From positions 1-51,346 of the forward strand of contig JAAZNF010000040.1 in the NCBI GenBank assembly GCA_012798435.1: 51,346 nucleotides of DNA, in the 5' to 3' direction. The notes under the pieces were generated by a model. It was not told where the DNA came from. It saw nothing but the letters and a program-made list of their open reading frames with translations, and did not search any database. This document shows, in pieces, positions 1-10,807 of this stretch. Numbering within the stretch: the stretch's first letter is position 1; the number at the start of each line of letters is the position of its first letter. A program made the translations under genes and the position numbers. The DNA is from Myxococcales bacterium. GTDB taxonomy: Bacteria; Myxococcota; B64-G9.

Positions 1-114
1 AATGATTCGGAGAAGTGATTGTCAGATGCGAGCGGTATCATCAGGTCGCCATGCGACTTCGGCCCGAAACACGGAACATGGAAAGTGGAACCCGGAACCC
101 GCCTTTCCCCTGGT

Positions 115-144
115 TTGACCGGCGGGAAATCAGGGTGGTACTTT
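115..144 (+). promoter_or_regulatory. Possible promoter of the defence operon
   Basis: A TTGACC box at 115-120 is followed after 18 bases by TACTTT at 139-144, about 50 bases before the helicase start. The -10 match is only 4 of 6, so this is tentative. Nothing else was recognised in bases 1-192, and no gene is seen there. Confidence 0.3.
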
Positions 145-192
145 TCTCGCAGAGCTGGCTGACCATCTTATCTGTCCTGGGAGCATGAAGCG

Positions 193-3100
193 ATGGCTCG
201 TCTCGAGGACCTGAAGCCGCAAGCAGTCATCAAGGGCATCGTGCCGGATGCGTTCGTGACCGTAGTGAGCGTCCAGTGGTACGGCTCAGATGCTGTGGAG
301 CTAACCTACAAGGATCCGGCTGGTAAAGTCGCAAACCAATTGCTCTACCGACACGATGAACCCCGGCTTGAAGTCGGCGAAGTAGGCCGGCCCTGGAGTT
401 TTGAGGGCGATGGCTTGCTGTTCAGACTTGTCTCGGAAGCCAACCGGATCCGGCTCGCCTACCTGTTCGACCCGGTTTTGGCCGTGCACACATCACTGGT
501 GGATCCACTTCCTCACCAGATCACCGCGGTGTACGAGACGATGCTGCCCCGACAGCCGTTGCGCTTTTTGCTTGCGGACGATCCGGGCGCCGGCAAGACC
601 ATCATGGCCGGGCTGCTCATTAAAGAACTCATGGCTCGAGGAGATCTGAAGCGGTGTCTGGTCGTGTGCCCAGGGGCGCTGACCGAGCAGTGGCAAGAAG
701 AACTCTACAAACGATTCCATCTGCCCTTCGAGATCTTGACCAACGACAAGCTGGAAGCGGCCCGGACCGGCAACTGGTTCATGGAGAACGACCTGGTCAT
801 CGCCCGGTTGGACAAGCTCTCCCGGAACCCCGATGTGCAGGAGAAGGCCACCGCTCCCGATTGCCGCTGGGACTTCGTCGTGTGCGACGAGGCGCACAAG
901 ATGTCGGCGAGCTTCTTCGGCGGCGAAATCAGCTACACCAAACGGTACCGTCTGGGGCAAAAGCTCTCCGGTGTCACCCGCCATTTCCTGCTCATGACGG
1001 CCACGCCGCACAACGGCAAGGAAGAGGACTTTCAACTCTTCATGGCCTTGCTGGACGGTGACCGTTTCGAAGGCAAGTTTAGGGACGGCGTGCACACCGC
1101 GGATGTGTCGGATCTCATGCGCCGGATGGTAAAGGAGAAGCTCCTCAAGTTCGACTGCACGCCGCTGTTCCCCGAGCGCATCGCCTACACAGTGCCCTTC
1201 AAGCTGTCTGACGCCGAGACCCGCTTGTACCACGAGGTCACGACCTACGTGCGGGAGGAGTTCAACCGCGCTGACGCCCTACAGAACGACAAGCGCGCCG
1301 GCACAGTCGGCTTCGCACTGACCGTGTTGCAGCGCCGGCTGGCCTCGTCGCCCGAGGCCATCGGTCAGTCGCTGAAACGCCGCCGGGAACGGTTGGAAAA
1401 AAGGCTGCGCGAGATCGAAGTCCTCCAGCGAGGCGCCGCCATCGCCGCCATGGAAGAGAGCCAGAGTGCGCTCGAACCGGACGACGTCGAGGACTTGGAG
1501 GAGGCTCCTGAAGACGAGGTGATCGCCGCCGAGGAACGGGTGTTGGATCAGGCGACCGCCGCCCGCTCCATCGAGGAACTCCGGGCGGAAATCGCCACCC
1601 TGGCCAGGCTCGAGTCCCTGGTGCCCGCGATCCCCAAGGGCGCCCAGGACACCAAGTGGAACGAGCTGGCCCGGCTGCTACAAGACATTTTCGGGTCGGA
1701 GCGACCCGCCGAGGAGACGCGCGAGACTCCGCCCCCCTACGGTTCCGGCGACATCCCGCCGCCACGGCCGTCGCCGAACGAGAAGCTGGTAATCTTCACC
1801 GAGCATCGCGACACGCTCAACTACCTGGAGCGGCGCATCGTTACCCTGCTCGGCCGCAGCGACGCGGTGGTGACCATCCACGGTGGTATGGGACGGCAAG
1901 AGCGAACCCGGGCCAAGGAGGCCTTCCTCCACGACCCGAGGGTCCGGGTACTGGTCGCCACCGACGCCGCTGGCGAGGGTATCAACCTGCAACGTGCCCA
2001 TCTGATGGTGAACTACGATCTGCCGTGGAACCCCAACCGCATCGAGCAACGCTTCGGACGCATCCACCGCATCGGGCAGACCGAGGTGTGCCACTTATGG
2101 AACCTGGTGGCGACCGAAACCCGCGAGGGAGACGTCTACCAGACCTTGCTCAAGAAACTCGAGGAAGCGCGGCGCGCCCTGGGTGGGCAGGTCTTCGACG
2201 TGCTGGGTAAGCTCCAGTTCGAGGGCCGGCCCCTGCGCCAACTCATGATCGAGGCCATCCGCTACGGCGAGTCCCCCGAGGTCCGCGCTCGCCTCAACCA
2301 GGTCGTCGAGAGCACTTTTCAGCACGAGCACCTCCGGGACCTGTTGGAAGAGCGGGCGCTGGCGCAAGACAACATGGATTCGCGGGTGGTGTCGCGGGTC
2401 CGCGCCGACATGGAGCGCGCCGAGGCGCGCCGCCTCCAACCGCATTACATCCAGTCGTTCTTTCTGGAAGCCTTCCGCCGCCTGGGAGGAAGCGCGCACG
2501 AACGGGAACCGCGTCGTTTCGAGATCACGCACGTCCCCGCGGTGGTGCGCAACCGGGACCGGCTAATCGGCATCCGCGAGCCGGTGCTCCAGCGCTATGA
2601 GCGCATCGCTTTCGAAAAAACGCTGCTGAGCCCACCGGGGCAACCGCTGGCGGCGTTTGTGTGTCCCGGCCACCCGCTGCTCGACGCCACCATCGATCTG
2701 ACCCTCGAAAGGTATCGCGATCTCTTACGCCGCGGCGCGCTGCTGGTGGACGACCAGGACGCCGGGACTTCGCCGCGGGTGATCTGCTACCTCGAACACG
2801 CCATCCAGGACGCCACCCTCACCGCCTCGGGCGAGAAGCGTTGTGTGTCGAAGCGGATGCTGTACGTGGAGATTGACGCTTCCGGCGCGGCGCGCCATCT
2901 AGACTACGCGCCTTACCTCGACCTGCGGCCCTTGCGCGCCGATGAGCCCGGCGTCGACGCCATCCTGGCCCGTCCCGAGTGCGGCTGGATCGGTGCAGAG
3001 ATCGAGCGTCGGGCCCTCGGGCACGCGGTGGCGAACATTGTGCCGGCGCATCTCCAGGAGGTCCGCGAGCGGCGCTGGCAATGGATCGAGAAGGCCCGGG

Positions 3101-3771
3101 TCGCGGTCAAGGAACGGCTCACCAAGGAGATCGCCTACTGGGATCACCGCGCCCAGGAACTCAAGCTCCAGGAGCAGGCCGGGCGAGTGAACGCCCGGCT
3201 GAATTCGCAGGAAGCGCTAAAGCGCGCAGACGACCTGTCCGCCCGGCTGCAAAAACGGCTTTCCGATCTGGACCGAGAGGCGCAGCTTTCGCCGCTCCCG
3301 CCAGTGGTGCTCGGCGCCCTGGTGGTGGTACCGGCGGGCCTGCTGGCGATCATGGGCGGGCGGTCCTTTCCGGCCGAGGCATCCGCCCTTGACCGGCAGG
3401 CCGCGGCCGAGCGGGCCCGGGCGATAGTGATGGACATCGAGCGCGGCCTCGGCTTCGAGCCCGTTGACCGGGAGAAGGACAAGTGCGGCTACGACATCGA
3501 GAGCCGTGATCCCAGGACGGGCAAGCTGCGCTTCATCGAGGTCAAGGGGCGGACCGCGGAGGCGGCGACCCTTACGGTGACCCGCAACGAGATACTGTAC
3601 TCGTTGAACAAGCCCGACGACTTCATCCTGGCCATCGTGGAGTTATTGCCGGACGGCGCGCATCGCGTGCGCTACCTGCGCCGGCCATTCCAGCGCGAGC
3701 CGGACTTCGGCGTGACCAGCGTAAACTACGACCTGGGCGAGTTGCTCGCGCGAGCGGAGGAGCCGAGATGA
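193..3771 (+). CDS. SNF2/SWI2-type helicase with C-terminal DUF3883 domain (DISARM-like)
   Basis: A 1192-residue superfamily 2 helicase, probably the DNA-translocating motor of a phage-defence cassette. Walker A is DDPGAGKT with K135; the Walker B/DEAH box is at 232-235; motif III MTATP is near 268-272; motif V TDAAGEG is at 590-596; motif [13 protein letters not shown], with its arginine fingers, is at 619-629. An acidic insertion at about 400-470 separates the two RecA lobes. The C-terminus (about 1070-1165) looks like DUF3883, with D1101 followed by E1116-V-K1118, a spacing like PD-(D/E)XK nucleases, so it may cut or bind DNA. This architecture resembles DrmD of class 1 DISARM. The ATG is preceded by a weak GGGAGC ribosome site. 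The stop overlaps the next start as ATGA, so the two are translationally coupled. Helicase identity is certain; the defence role is inferred from family and neighbours. Confidence 0.9.
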   Translation: MARLEDLKPQAVIKGIVPDAFVTVVSVQWYGSDAVELTYKDPAGKVANQLLYRHDEPRLEVGEVGRPWSFEGDGLLFRLVSEANRIRLAYLFDPVLAVHTSLVDPLPHQITAVYETMLPRQPLRFLLADDPGAGKTIMAGLLIKELMARGDLKRCLVVCPGALTEQWQEELYKRFHLPFEILTNDKLEAARTGNWFMENDLVIARLDKLSRNPDVQEKATAPDCRWDFVVCDEAHKMSASFFGGEISYTKRYRLGQKLSGVTRHFLLMTATPHNGKEEDFQLFMALLDGDRFEGKFRDGVHTADVSDLMRRMVKEKLLKFDCTPLFPERIAYTVPFKLSDAETRLYHEVTTYVREEFNRADALQNDKRAGTVGFALTVLQRRLASSPEAIGQSLKRRRERLEKRLREIEVLQRGAAIAAMEESQSALEPDDVEDLEEAPEDEVIAAEERVLDQATAARSIEELRAEIATLARLESLVPAIPKGAQDTKWNELARLLQDIFGSERPAEETRETPPPYGSGDIPPPRPSPNEKLVIFTEHRDTLNYLERRIVTLLGRSDAVVTIHGGMGRQERTRAKEAFLHDPRVRVLVATDAAGEGINLQRAHLMVNYDLPWNPNRIEQRFGRIHRIGQTEVCHLWNLVATETREGDVYQTLLKKLEEARRALGGQVFDVLGKLQFEGRPLRQLMIEAIRYGESPEVRARLNQVVESTFQHEHLRDLLEERALAQDNMDSRVVSRVRADMERAEARRLQPHYIQSFFLEAFRRLGGSAHEREPRRFEITHVPAVVRNRDRLIGIREPVLQRYERIAFEKTLLSPPGQPLAAFVCPGHPLLDATIDLTLERYRDLLRRGALLVDDQDAGTSPRVICYLEHAIQDATLTASGEKRCVSKRMLYVEIDASGAARHLDYAPYLDLRPLRADEPGVDAILARPECGWIGAEIERRALGHAVANIVPAHLQEVRERRWQWIEKARVAVKERLTKEIAYWDHRAQELKLQEQAGRVNARLNSQEALKRADDLSARLQKRLSDLDREAQLSPLPPVVLGALVVVPAGLLAIMGGRSFPAEASALDRQAAAERARAIVMDIERGLGFEPVDREKDKCGYDIESRDPRTGKLRFIEVKGRTAEAATLTVTRNEILYSLNKPDDFILAIVELLPDGAHRVRYLRRPFQREPDFGVTSVNYDLGELLARAEEPR

Positions 3772-6650
3772 CCTATAAAAAGAAACTCATCGAAGTCGCT
3801 CTGCCGCTCGAAGCCATCAACAAGGCCAGCGCGCGGGAGAAGTCCATCCGCCACGGCCATCCGAGCACGCTGCATCTGTGGTGGGCGCGGCGTCAGCTGG
3901 CCGCGGCGCGGGCGGTGATCTTCGCCCAGATGGTGGACGACCCGTCCTCGCTGTCGGACCTGTTCCCGACTGCGAAGGCGCAGGAAAAAGAGCGCCTGCG
4001 GCTCTTTCGCATCATCGAGGACCTGGTGCAGTGGGAAAACACCACGAACGAGGATGTGCTGGCCCGCGCGCGCGACGAGATCTGGCAGAGCTGGAAGTAC
4101 ACCTGCACCGAGCACGTCGATCACCCGCGCGCTAAGGAGCTGTTCGACCGTAAGAAGCTCCCCGCCTTCCACGATCCTTTTGCCGGCGGCGGCGCGCTGC
4201 CGCTGGAGGCGCAGCGGCTCGGGCTCGAAGCCTATGCGAGCGACTTGAACCCGGTGGCGGTGCTCATCAACAAGGCGATGATCGAGATCCCGCCCCGGTT
4301 CGCGGGCATGCCGCCGGTGAACCCAGAGTCGCGCAAGAACAAGGACCTCTTTGCCAACGAGTGGAAGGGCGCCCAGGGCCTGGCCGAGGACGTGCGCTAC
4401 TACGGGAAGTGGATGCGCGACGAGGCCGAGCGGCGCATCGGGCATCTCTATCCCAAGATCGAGATCACCAAGGAGATGGCGAAGGAGCGGCCGGACCTCA
4501 AGCCCTACCTGGGCAAAAAGCTCACGGTGATCGCCTGGCTGTGGGCGCGCACGGTCAAAAGCCCCAACCCGGCCTTCGCCCACGTGGACGTGCCGCTTGC
4601 CTCGACCTTCATGCTCTCCACCAAGGCGGGCAAGGAGGCCTATGTCGAGCCGGTCATCGAAAACGGTGGCTACCGCTTTACGGTCAAGGTGGGCAAGCCC
4701 AAGGATGTGGAAGCGGCAAAGAACGGCACCAAGCTCGCACGTGGTGCGAACTTCCGTTGCCTGATGTCGGGGACGCCGATCGCGGGCGACTACATCAAGG
4801 CCGAGGGCCGGGCCGGTCGCATGGGCGCGCGGCTCATGGCCATCGTCGCCGAAGGCGCGCGCGGGCGCGTGTATCTTGCGCCAACACCGGAACACGAGGC
4901 GGCCGCGCTCAAGGCAAAGCCGAGGTGGAAGCCGGAGGGTGAAGTTCCCGCGCGACTCACGGGCGGGACGTGCGTGCCCTACGGTCTCTCGACTTGGGCG
5001 GACCTCTTCACCCCCCGCCAGCTCGTGGCACTCACGACCTTCTCGGACCTGGTGGGCGAGGCGATGCAGCAGGTAAAGCGCGACGCCCTGGCAGCGGGCC
5101 TCCCCGACGACGGCGTCCCTCTTCGTGATGGCGGCACCGGCGCCACCGCCTACGCCGAGGCGGTGGGGGTGTATTTGGCCATGGCAGTCGACTATGGCGC
5201 GAACTACTGGTCCGTGATCACGACGCCAGCGGAAGGTTTCATTCGGGGCACATTCGCGCGACAGGCGCTCCCGATGACGTGGGATTACGCCGAGGCGCCA
5301 CCATTCGGCGGAACGAGCGGCAACTGGATGGCCGGCGTCGAGTGGGCCTGCAAAGCGATGGAGGCGTTTCCGTCGAGAAGTGCAGGCTTGGCAGCGCAGG
5401 CCGATGCCGCGGTTCAAAGCGTCAGTCGCGGCAAAGTAATTTCTACCGACCCACCTTACTACGATAACATCGGCTACGCGGATCTCTCGGACTTCTTTTA
5501 CGTCTGGCTGCGCCGCGCGCTCAAAGGCGTCTATCCCGACCTGTTTGCCACGCTCGCCGTGCCCAAGGCCGAGGAGCTCGTGGCCACCCCCTACCGCCAC
5601 GGCAGCAAGGAAAAGGCCGAGGCCTTCTTCATGGACGGCATGACGCGGGCCATGCACCGCCTCGCCGAGCAGGCGCACCCGGCCTTCCCGGTCACCATCT
5701 ACTATGCCTTCAAGCAGTCGGAAAGCGAAAGCAACGAAGGCACGGCCAGCACGGGTTGGGAGACCTTCCTCGAGGCCGTGATCCGTGCAGGCTTCGGTAT
5801 CAGCGGCACCTGGCCGATGCGTACCGAGCGCAACGCTCGATCCACCGGCATCGGTACCAACGCCCTCGCCTCGAGCATTGTCCTTGTCTGCCGCCCGCGG
5901 GGAGCAAATGCCCCCACCGCCACCCGCCGCGAGTTCCTCTCGGCCTTGAAGGCCGAGCTGCCCGCAGCGCTCGCGCACCTGCAGCAGAGCAACATCGCCC
6001 CGGTGGACCTGGCGCAAGCAGCCATCGGCCCGGGCATGGCGATCTACACGCGGTATTCCAAGGTCCTCGACGCCCAGGGCAAGCCGGTTTCGGTGCGTGA
6101 CGCGCTCGCCCTCATCAACCAGATCCTCGACGAGACCCTGGCCTCCCAGGAAGGCGACCTCGACGCCGACAGCCGCTTCGCCATGGCCTGGTTCGATCAA
6201 AACGGCTTCGAGCCCGGCGAGTTCGGCGTGGCCGAGACGCTCTCCAAGGCCAAGAACACCAGCATCAGCGGCCTGGTCGAAGCGGGCATCCTCGAGTCGA
6301 AGCGCGGCAAGGTCCGCCTAATCCGGCCGAAGGAGCTGCCCGCCGACTGGGACCCGGCCACCGACCGGCGCCTGACCGTGTGGGAGATGGTCCACCACCT
6401 GATCCGGGTCCTCGATTCCGGTGGCGAGAGCGCCGCGGCCGAACTTGCACGCAAGCTCGGCAGCAAGGCCGAGACGGCGCGCGAGCTGGCCTACCGGCTC
6501 TACACAATGTGCGAGCGCAAGAAGCGCGCGCCGGAAGCCCTGGCCTACAACGCCCTGGTGCAAAGCTGGCCGGAGATCTCCCGATTGGCCAGTGGTGCCG
6601 CAAAGCAGAAGCCGGGCCAGGCGGACATGTTCGCGCGACACGAGGAGTGA
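3768..6650 (+). CDS. DUF1156 adenine-N6 DNA methyltransferase
   Basis: A 960-residue protein whose N-terminus (about 1-70, with the [12 protein letters not shown] signature) matches the DUF1156 family. The SAM-binding motif is DPFAGGG at 136-142, and the catalytic motif IV is DPPY at 561-564, followed by [16 protein letters not shown]. This order and the DPPY tetrad are those of amino-methyltransferases that make N6-methyladenine. The roughly 420 residues between the motifs are long and may hold target recognition. It begins in an ATGA overlap with the helicase, with GGAGGAG five bases upstream of the start, and is followed three bases later by the DUF499 gene. Its likely job is to mark self DNA so that the helicase and ATPase act on unmodified DNA; that role is inference. 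The enzyme class is well supported, the target site is unknown. Confidence 0.9.
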   Translation: MTYKKKLIEVALPLEAINKASAREKSIRHGHPSTLHLWWARRQLAAARAVIFAQMVDDPSSLSDLFPTAKAQEKERLRLFRIIEDLVQWENTTNEDVLARARDEIWQSWKYTCTEHVDHPRAKELFDRKKLPAFHDPFAGGGALPLEAQRLGLEAYASDLNPVAVLINKAMIEIPPRFAGMPPVNPESRKNKDLFANEWKGAQGLAEDVRYYGKWMRDEAERRIGHLYPKIEITKEMAKERPDLKPYLGKKLTVIAWLWARTVKSPNPAFAHVDVPLASTFMLSTKAGKEAYVEPVIENGGYRFTVKVGKPKDVEAAKNGTKLARGANFRCLMSGTPIAGDYIKAEGRAGRMGARLMAIVAEGARGRVYLAPTPEHEAAALKAKPRWKPEGEVPARLTGGTCVPYGLSTWADLFTPRQLVALTTFSDLVGEAMQQVKRDALAAGLPDDGVPLRDGGTGATAYAEAVGVYLAMAVDYGANYWSVITTPAEGFIRGTFARQALPMTWDYAEAPPFGGTSGNWMAGVEWACKAMEAFPSRSAGLAAQADAAVQSVSRGKVISTDPPYYDNIGYADLSDFFYVWLRRALKGVYPDLFATLAVPKAEELVATPYRHGSKEKAEAFFMDGMTRAMHRLAEQAHPAFPVTIYYAFKQSESESNEGTASTGWETFLEAVIRAGFGISGTWPMRTERNARSTGIGTNALASSIVLVCRPRGANAPTATRREFLSALKAELPAALAHLQQSNIAPVDLAQAAIGPGMAIYTRYSKVLDAQGKPVSVRDALALINQILDETLASQEGDLDADSRFAMAWFDQNGFEPGEFGVAETLSKAKNTSISGLVEAGILESKRGKVRLIRPKELPADWDPATDRRLTVWEMVHHLIRVLDSGGESAAAELARKLGSKAETARELAYRLYTMCERKKRAPEALAYNALVQSWPEISRLASGAAKQKPGQADMFARHEE

Positions 6651-6653
6651 GCG

Positions 6654-9600
6654 ATGGCCATGACCAATCACGATCGCGTCGGCAAGGCGCTGGAACTGCT
6701 CCGGGACGGCCTGGCGCCATACGCGGAGCGCGAGTTCGAAAGTCTCTACCCGTCCAAGGCGCAGGCCGAGGCGCAGCGTTTCATGGGCGAAGAGCGGCCG
6801 GCGGCCAAGAAACCGGTGGCCAAGTGGGACGCCGGAGCGTTGCTCAAGCTCATGTGGGAGGCCTGGAACGACGTCTTCCGCCGCACCCTGGGTCCGGCCG
6901 AGCGCACCCTGGTCCGCGAGCTTCGGGACGTGCGCAACCAGTGGGCGCACCAGGAGACTTTTTCCAGCGACGACGCCTACCGGGCCCTGGATTCCGCCAC
7001 CCGCTTGCTCACCGCCGTCTCCGCACCGCAGGCCGAGGAGGCCGAGCGACTGAAGATGGAACTCCTGCGCCTGCGCTTCGACGAGCATGTGCGCACCGAG
7101 AAGCGGAAGAGCGCGAGCACGACCATCGAGGCGACGACGCAGGGCAACGTCAAGCCCTGGCGGGAGGTGGTGACGCCGCACCCGGACGTGGCCAGCGGGC
7201 GGTACCAACAGGCGGAGTTCGCCGCCGATCTGTGGCAGGTCCATCTGAACGAGGGAAGCGACGAGTACAAGGACCCGGTGGAGTTCTTTCGCCGCACCTA
7301 CCTCACGGAGAGCCTGCGGCGTCTGTTGGTGGGCGCGGTGTCGCGCCTTTCGGGTTCGGGCGGCGATCCGGTGGTGCAGCTCCAGACCAACTTCGGCGGC
7401 GGCAAGACCCACTCGATGCTGGCGTTGTTCCACCTGTTCTCGGGCCGTGCCCCGAGCGAGCTGCCCGGGGTGGACGCGCTCATGGCCGAGGCCGGAGTGA
7501 AGAGTATCCCCCAGGCGAGGCGTGTGGTCATCGTGGGCAACCGCATCTCGCCGGGAAATCCGATGACCAAACCGGACGGCACGGTTGTGCGGACGCTGTG
7601 GGGCGAGATGGCCTGGCAGCTCGGCGGCAAGAAGGCCTACGCCAAGGTGAAGCTGGACGATCAAAAGGGCACCAGCCCGGGCGATCGCTTGCGCGAGCTT
7701 TTCAAGGAGTACGGGCCTTGCCTCATCCTGGTCGACGAGTGGGTGGCCTATGCGCGCCAGCTCCACGACAATAGCGACCTGGTGGGCGGAAGTTTCGAGA
7801 CCCAGTTCACCTTCGCCCAGGCGTTGACCGAGTCCGCCAAGCTCGCCAAGAACTGCCTGCTGGTCATCAGCCTGCCGGCCTCCGACACGGCCGTCTCGCC
7901 GCACGCCCAGGCCGATGATGTGGAGGTGGGCGGCAGCCGCGGCCGGGATGCGCTGGACCGCCTGCGCAACGTGATCGGCCGGATCGAATCCCCGTGGCGA
8001 CCCGCCAGCGCCGAGGAGGGGTTCGAGATCGTGCGCCGGCGGCTTTTCGAGCCGCTGGCCGGACCCGAGAAATTCAAGGAGCGCGACGTGTGCGCGCGCG
8101 CTTTCGCGGATCTGTACAAGGCGCACAAACAGGAGTTCCCGCCCGAGTGCGGGGACAGCGATTACGAAAAGCGCATCCGCGCGGCCTACCCGATCCACCC
8201 CGAGGTCTTCGATCGGCTCTACACGGACTGGTCGACGCTGGTGAAGTTCCAGCGCACCCGCGGCGGGTTGCGCCTGATGGCGACCGTGATCCACTCCTTG
8301 TGGGAGAAGGGCGACCGTAGCCCGCTCATCCTACCCGCGCTCATCCCCATCGACGAGCCCCAGGTGCAGTTCGAGCTCAACCGCTACCTGTCGGACAACT
8401 GGGGTCCGGTCATCGACAAGGACGTCGATGGCCCGGGGTCGTTGCCGCTGCGCTTGGACAGCGAGATTTCGAACCTTGGCAAGTACTCCGCTTGCCGCCG
8501 GGTGGCGCGGGTGATCTACCTCGGCTCCGCGCCGACCGCGACCGCGGCACATCAGGGGATCGAGGACCGTCGCATCAAGCTCGGCTGTGTGATGCCCGGC
8601 GAGTCGCCCGCCATCTTTGGCGATGCCTTGCGGCGGCTGGGTGCGGTCGCGACGTACCTGTACCAGGATGGGACACGGTATTGGTATTCCACGCAGCCAA
8701 CGGTCACCAAGCTGGCGGAGGACCGCGCCGAGCAATACAAGCGGGAGCCCGACCGGGTCATCATCGAGCTCGGTAAGCGGCTGCGACAGGATTTGCACAA
8801 GCGGGGCGACTTTGCCAAGGTCCATCCGCTCCCGTCTTCCAGCGCCGACATTCCGGACGAGCTCGAAACCCGGCTGGTAGTCCTGGGATTGGATCATCCC
8901 CACAGCAAGGATGCCGAGAGCCCGGCGATGGCGCAGTCACAGAAAACTCTCGAAACGCGCGGCACTGCGCCCCGCTTGTATCGAAACACGCTCGTTTTTC
9001 TGGCCGCAGACAAAATCCAGATGCAGGATCTGGACGAGGCGATCCGCCGGTTCCTGGCATGGGAGTCCATCTTGCAGGATCGGGAGAAGCTCGATCTCAC
9101 TCCAAATCAGGTGCGACAGGCCGAGGCACAGCGGGACGTGGCGGATAACACCGTCCAGGCACGACTTCCAGAAACCTACAAGTGGTTGCTGATTCCCAAA
9201 CAGAAGTCTCCGCATGACACCGTGCACTGGGAGGCGATCGCCTTGAGCGGGCGGGATGAGCTGGCTGTCCGGGCAAGTAAACGACTGCGAAATGACGAGC
9301 AACTGATCACCATGTTCGCTCCCACCAGCTTGCGAACGGAGCTGGACAACGTGCCCTTGTGGCGGGAAGACCATGTAGCCGTTCGGCAACTGGTGGAGGA
9401 CTTCGCGCGCTACCTGTACTTGCCGCGTCTTTCGGACCCCTCGGTGCTGGTGGCGGCGATACGCGATGGCCTCGGTTTGATCTCCTGGCAGCAGGAGTCC
9501 TTCGCCTATGCGGATGGCTATGACGAGGCGGCGAGAAGGTACCGTGGCCTGAGAGCCGGAAAGCCCGTCAACATCCAGGGACCTGATGCGCCGGGCTTGT

Positions 9601-9989
9601 TGGTGAAACCGGAAGTGGCGATAATGCAGCTCCATGCCGAATCCGCACCGCCATCGTCCAAGTCCGGGGATGTTCAGGCGCCACATGCTTCTACGACTGT
9701 GGATGGAGAACCAGGGAAAGCGCCCGAACCGGGAAAGCACTTCGCTCCAACCCGCCCGAAGCGTTTCCACGGAACGGTGACGCTCGATCCTACCCGGATG
9801 GGCAGGGACGCCGGGCGCATCGCCGAAGAGGTCGTCTCGCACCTGGTGGCGCAGCAGGGCGCCGAGGTCAGAGTCACACTGGAGATCGAGGCGAGCATCC
9901 CTGGCGGTGCGAGCGAACAGGTGGTGCGGACGGTGATGGAGAATTGCCGAACGATGAAGTTTTCGAACCAGGGGTTCGAGGAGGAGTAG
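6654..9989 (+). CDS. DUF499 P-loop ATPase with N-terminal Swt1/HEPN-like domain
   Basis: A 1111-residue AAA-like ATPase of the DUF499 type. The first 125 residues (starting MTNHDRVGKALELL) look like the Swt1/HEPN-type domain that often precedes such ATPases. Walker A is GGGKT at 248-252 (K251) and Walker B is LILVDE ending at D361-E362. The C-terminus carries the RVTLEIEASIPGG stretch seen in this family. DUF499 ATPases occur next to DUF1156 methylases and SNF2 helicases in defence islands and, as I recall, are related to the BREX BrxC/PglY ATPases. The start lies three bases after the methylase stop, with GAGGAG just upstream; a second ATG at 6660 is possible. No strong RNase motif (RxxxxH) was identified in the N-terminal domain, so nuclease activity is not claimed. 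Substrate and mechanism are unknown. Confidence 0.88.
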   Translation: MAMTNHDRVGKALELLRDGLAPYAEREFESLYPSKAQAEAQRFMGEERPAAKKPVAKWDAGALLKLMWEAWNDVFRRTLGPAERTLVRELRDVRNQWAHQETFSSDDAYRALDSATRLLTAVSAPQAEEAERLKMELLRLRFDEHVRTEKRKSASTTIEATTQGNVKPWREVVTPHPDVASGRYQQAEFAADLWQVHLNEGSDEYKDPVEFFRRTYLTESLRRLLVGAVSRLSGSGGDPVVQLQTNFGGGKTHSMLALFHLFSGRAPSELPGVDALMAEAGVKSIPQARRVVIVGNRISPGNPMTKPDGTVVRTLWGEMAWQLGGKKAYAKVKLDDQKGTSPGDRLRELFKEYGPCLILVDEWVAYARQLHDNSDLVGGSFETQFTFAQALTESAKLAKNCLLVISLPASDTAVSPHAQADDVEVGGSRGRDALDRLRNVIGRIESPWRPASAEEGFEIVRRRLFEPLAGPEKFKERDVCARAFADLYKAHKQEFPPECGDSDYEKRIRAAYPIHPEVFDRLYTDWSTLVKFQRTRGGLRLMATVIHSLWEKGDRSPLILPALIPIDEPQVQFELNRYLSDNWGPVIDKDVDGPGSLPLRLDSEISNLGKYSACRRVARVIYLGSAPTATAAHQGIEDRRIKLGCVMPGESPAIFGDALRRLGAVATYLYQDGTRYWYSTQPTVTKLAEDRAEQYKREPDRVIIELGKRLRQDLHKRGDFAKVHPLPSSSADIPDELETRLVVLGLDHPHSKDAESPAMAQSQKTLETRGTAPRLYRNTLVFLAADKIQMQDLDEAIRRFLAWESILQDREKLDLTPNQVRQAEAQRDVADNTVQARLPETYKWLLIPKQKSPHDTVHWEAIALSGRDELAVRASKRLRNDEQLITMFAPTSLRTELDNVPLWREDHVAVRQLVEDFARYLYLPRLSDPSVLVAAIRDGLGLISWQQESFAYADGYDEAARRYRGLRAGKPVNIQGPDAPGLLVKPEVAIMQLHAESAPPSSKSGDVQAPHASTTVDGEPGKAPEPGKHFAPTRPKRFHGTVTLDPTRMGRDAGRIAEEVVSHLVAQQGAEVRVTLEIEASIPGGASEQVVRTVMENCRTMKFSNQGFEEE

Positions 9990-10066
9990 CGGTATTTCCA
10001 TTCGTCCCAACCAGATTCAGCAAATCGTGGCCTTGGTAGTCAGGTGGTAAGGGACAGGTCGCGACC

Positions 10067-10615
10067 ATGCCGAAAATGCGCATCATTACACTTTCCCGGC
10101 TGAACCGCGCCGTAAGCCGCGTTCAAGACGAGCTGATCCGCCACGGGTTCTGGGACGACACCTTGAGCGACGTCGATGTATATCTGGTGCCCTTGGGGAC
10201 CGCCCTCGGCTGGCAACTCAACGACGGCAGCGGCGAGATCAGGATCCCCTTGGCGTCTCTCTCGCGGCTCGGCGAAGTCTTTCGCGGATGCTACACCCCT
10301 CTTGCGGACGTTTTGCGCCACGAGTACGGCCACGCCATCGCGGACACCCACCGGGGGTTGTTCCGCGCCCGCCGCTTCAGTTCCGCCTTCGGGGCGACCT
10401 ACCAGAACGACACGGAGTGGGAGTTCGACCCGGAGTGCCACGTCAGCGAGTACGCGGCAAAGAGCGCCTGCGAGGATTTCGCCGAGGTGTTCATGCTGTT
10501 TCTTCGGCACCGCGGCCGGCTGCCGCAGAAGTTCGACACGCCGACGATCCGGGACAAGTGGAAGTTCGTACGGGAGCTGGGCGCGGTCTTGCGCGAGGGG
10601 CGGGCCCGTTGGTGA
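10067..10615 (+). CDS. Small zinc metallopeptidase (HEYGH), defence-linked
   Basis: A 182-residue zincin-like protein. The zinc site is HEYGH at 85-89, with a likely third ligand in the downstream ACEDFAEVF segment (E136 or E140), a pattern shared with putative zinc-binding metallopeptidases. There is no signal peptide or membrane segment, so it should be cytoplasmic. It lies 77 bases after the DUF499 gene on the same strand with no obvious terminator between, so it may be the fourth gene of the defence cassette and could process or control one of its proteins; that role is inference. A start at the second ATG (10076) would remove three residues. An unrelated bystander gene is the main alternative. 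Confidence 0.75.
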   Translation: MPKMRIITLSRLNRAVSRVQDELIRHGFWDDTLSDVDVYLVPLGTALGWQLNDGSGEIRIPLASLSRLGEVFRGCYTPLADVLRHEYGHAIADTHRGLFRARRFSSAFGATYQNDTEWEFDPECHVSEYAAKSACEDFAEVFMLFLRHRGRLPQKFDTPTIRDKWKFVRELGAVLREGRARW

Positions 10616-10768
10616 GCGAGGGCGTTTTTTCTCGCATCATCGGCACGCGCGGCGAGTGACGATGCAAAGCCCTCTACAAAAAAGCGTTCTGCTTCAAGGT
10701 CGTGGGGGCGGGCGCATTTCCTCCTTGCCAAGCGAGCGCGCCTCAAAGTAGAAAGCGCCGGACGAACG

Positions 10769-10788
10769 GGCCGCGGGTTTTCGCGGCC
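10769..10788. other. Small hairpin before the activase gene
   Basis: GGCCGCG at 10769-10775 pairs with CGCGGCC at 10782-10788 around a six-base loop, ending 19 bases before the activase ATG. There is no T-run on either side, so it is not a typical terminator. It may be an operator or leader structure, or simply a product of high GC. The remainder of the 10616-10807 gap shows nothing I can name. Confidence 0.35.
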
Positions 10789-10807
10789 GCGCAAGGACGG
10801 TGCGCCC

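Noticed and set aside
3726-6200. Long minus-strand open frame (824 codons) across the methylase gene
   Set aside because: It is antisense to a gene with clear DPFAGGG and DPPY motifs; long antisense frames are expected in high-GC DNA, and its translation is His/Arg-rich with no known motif.
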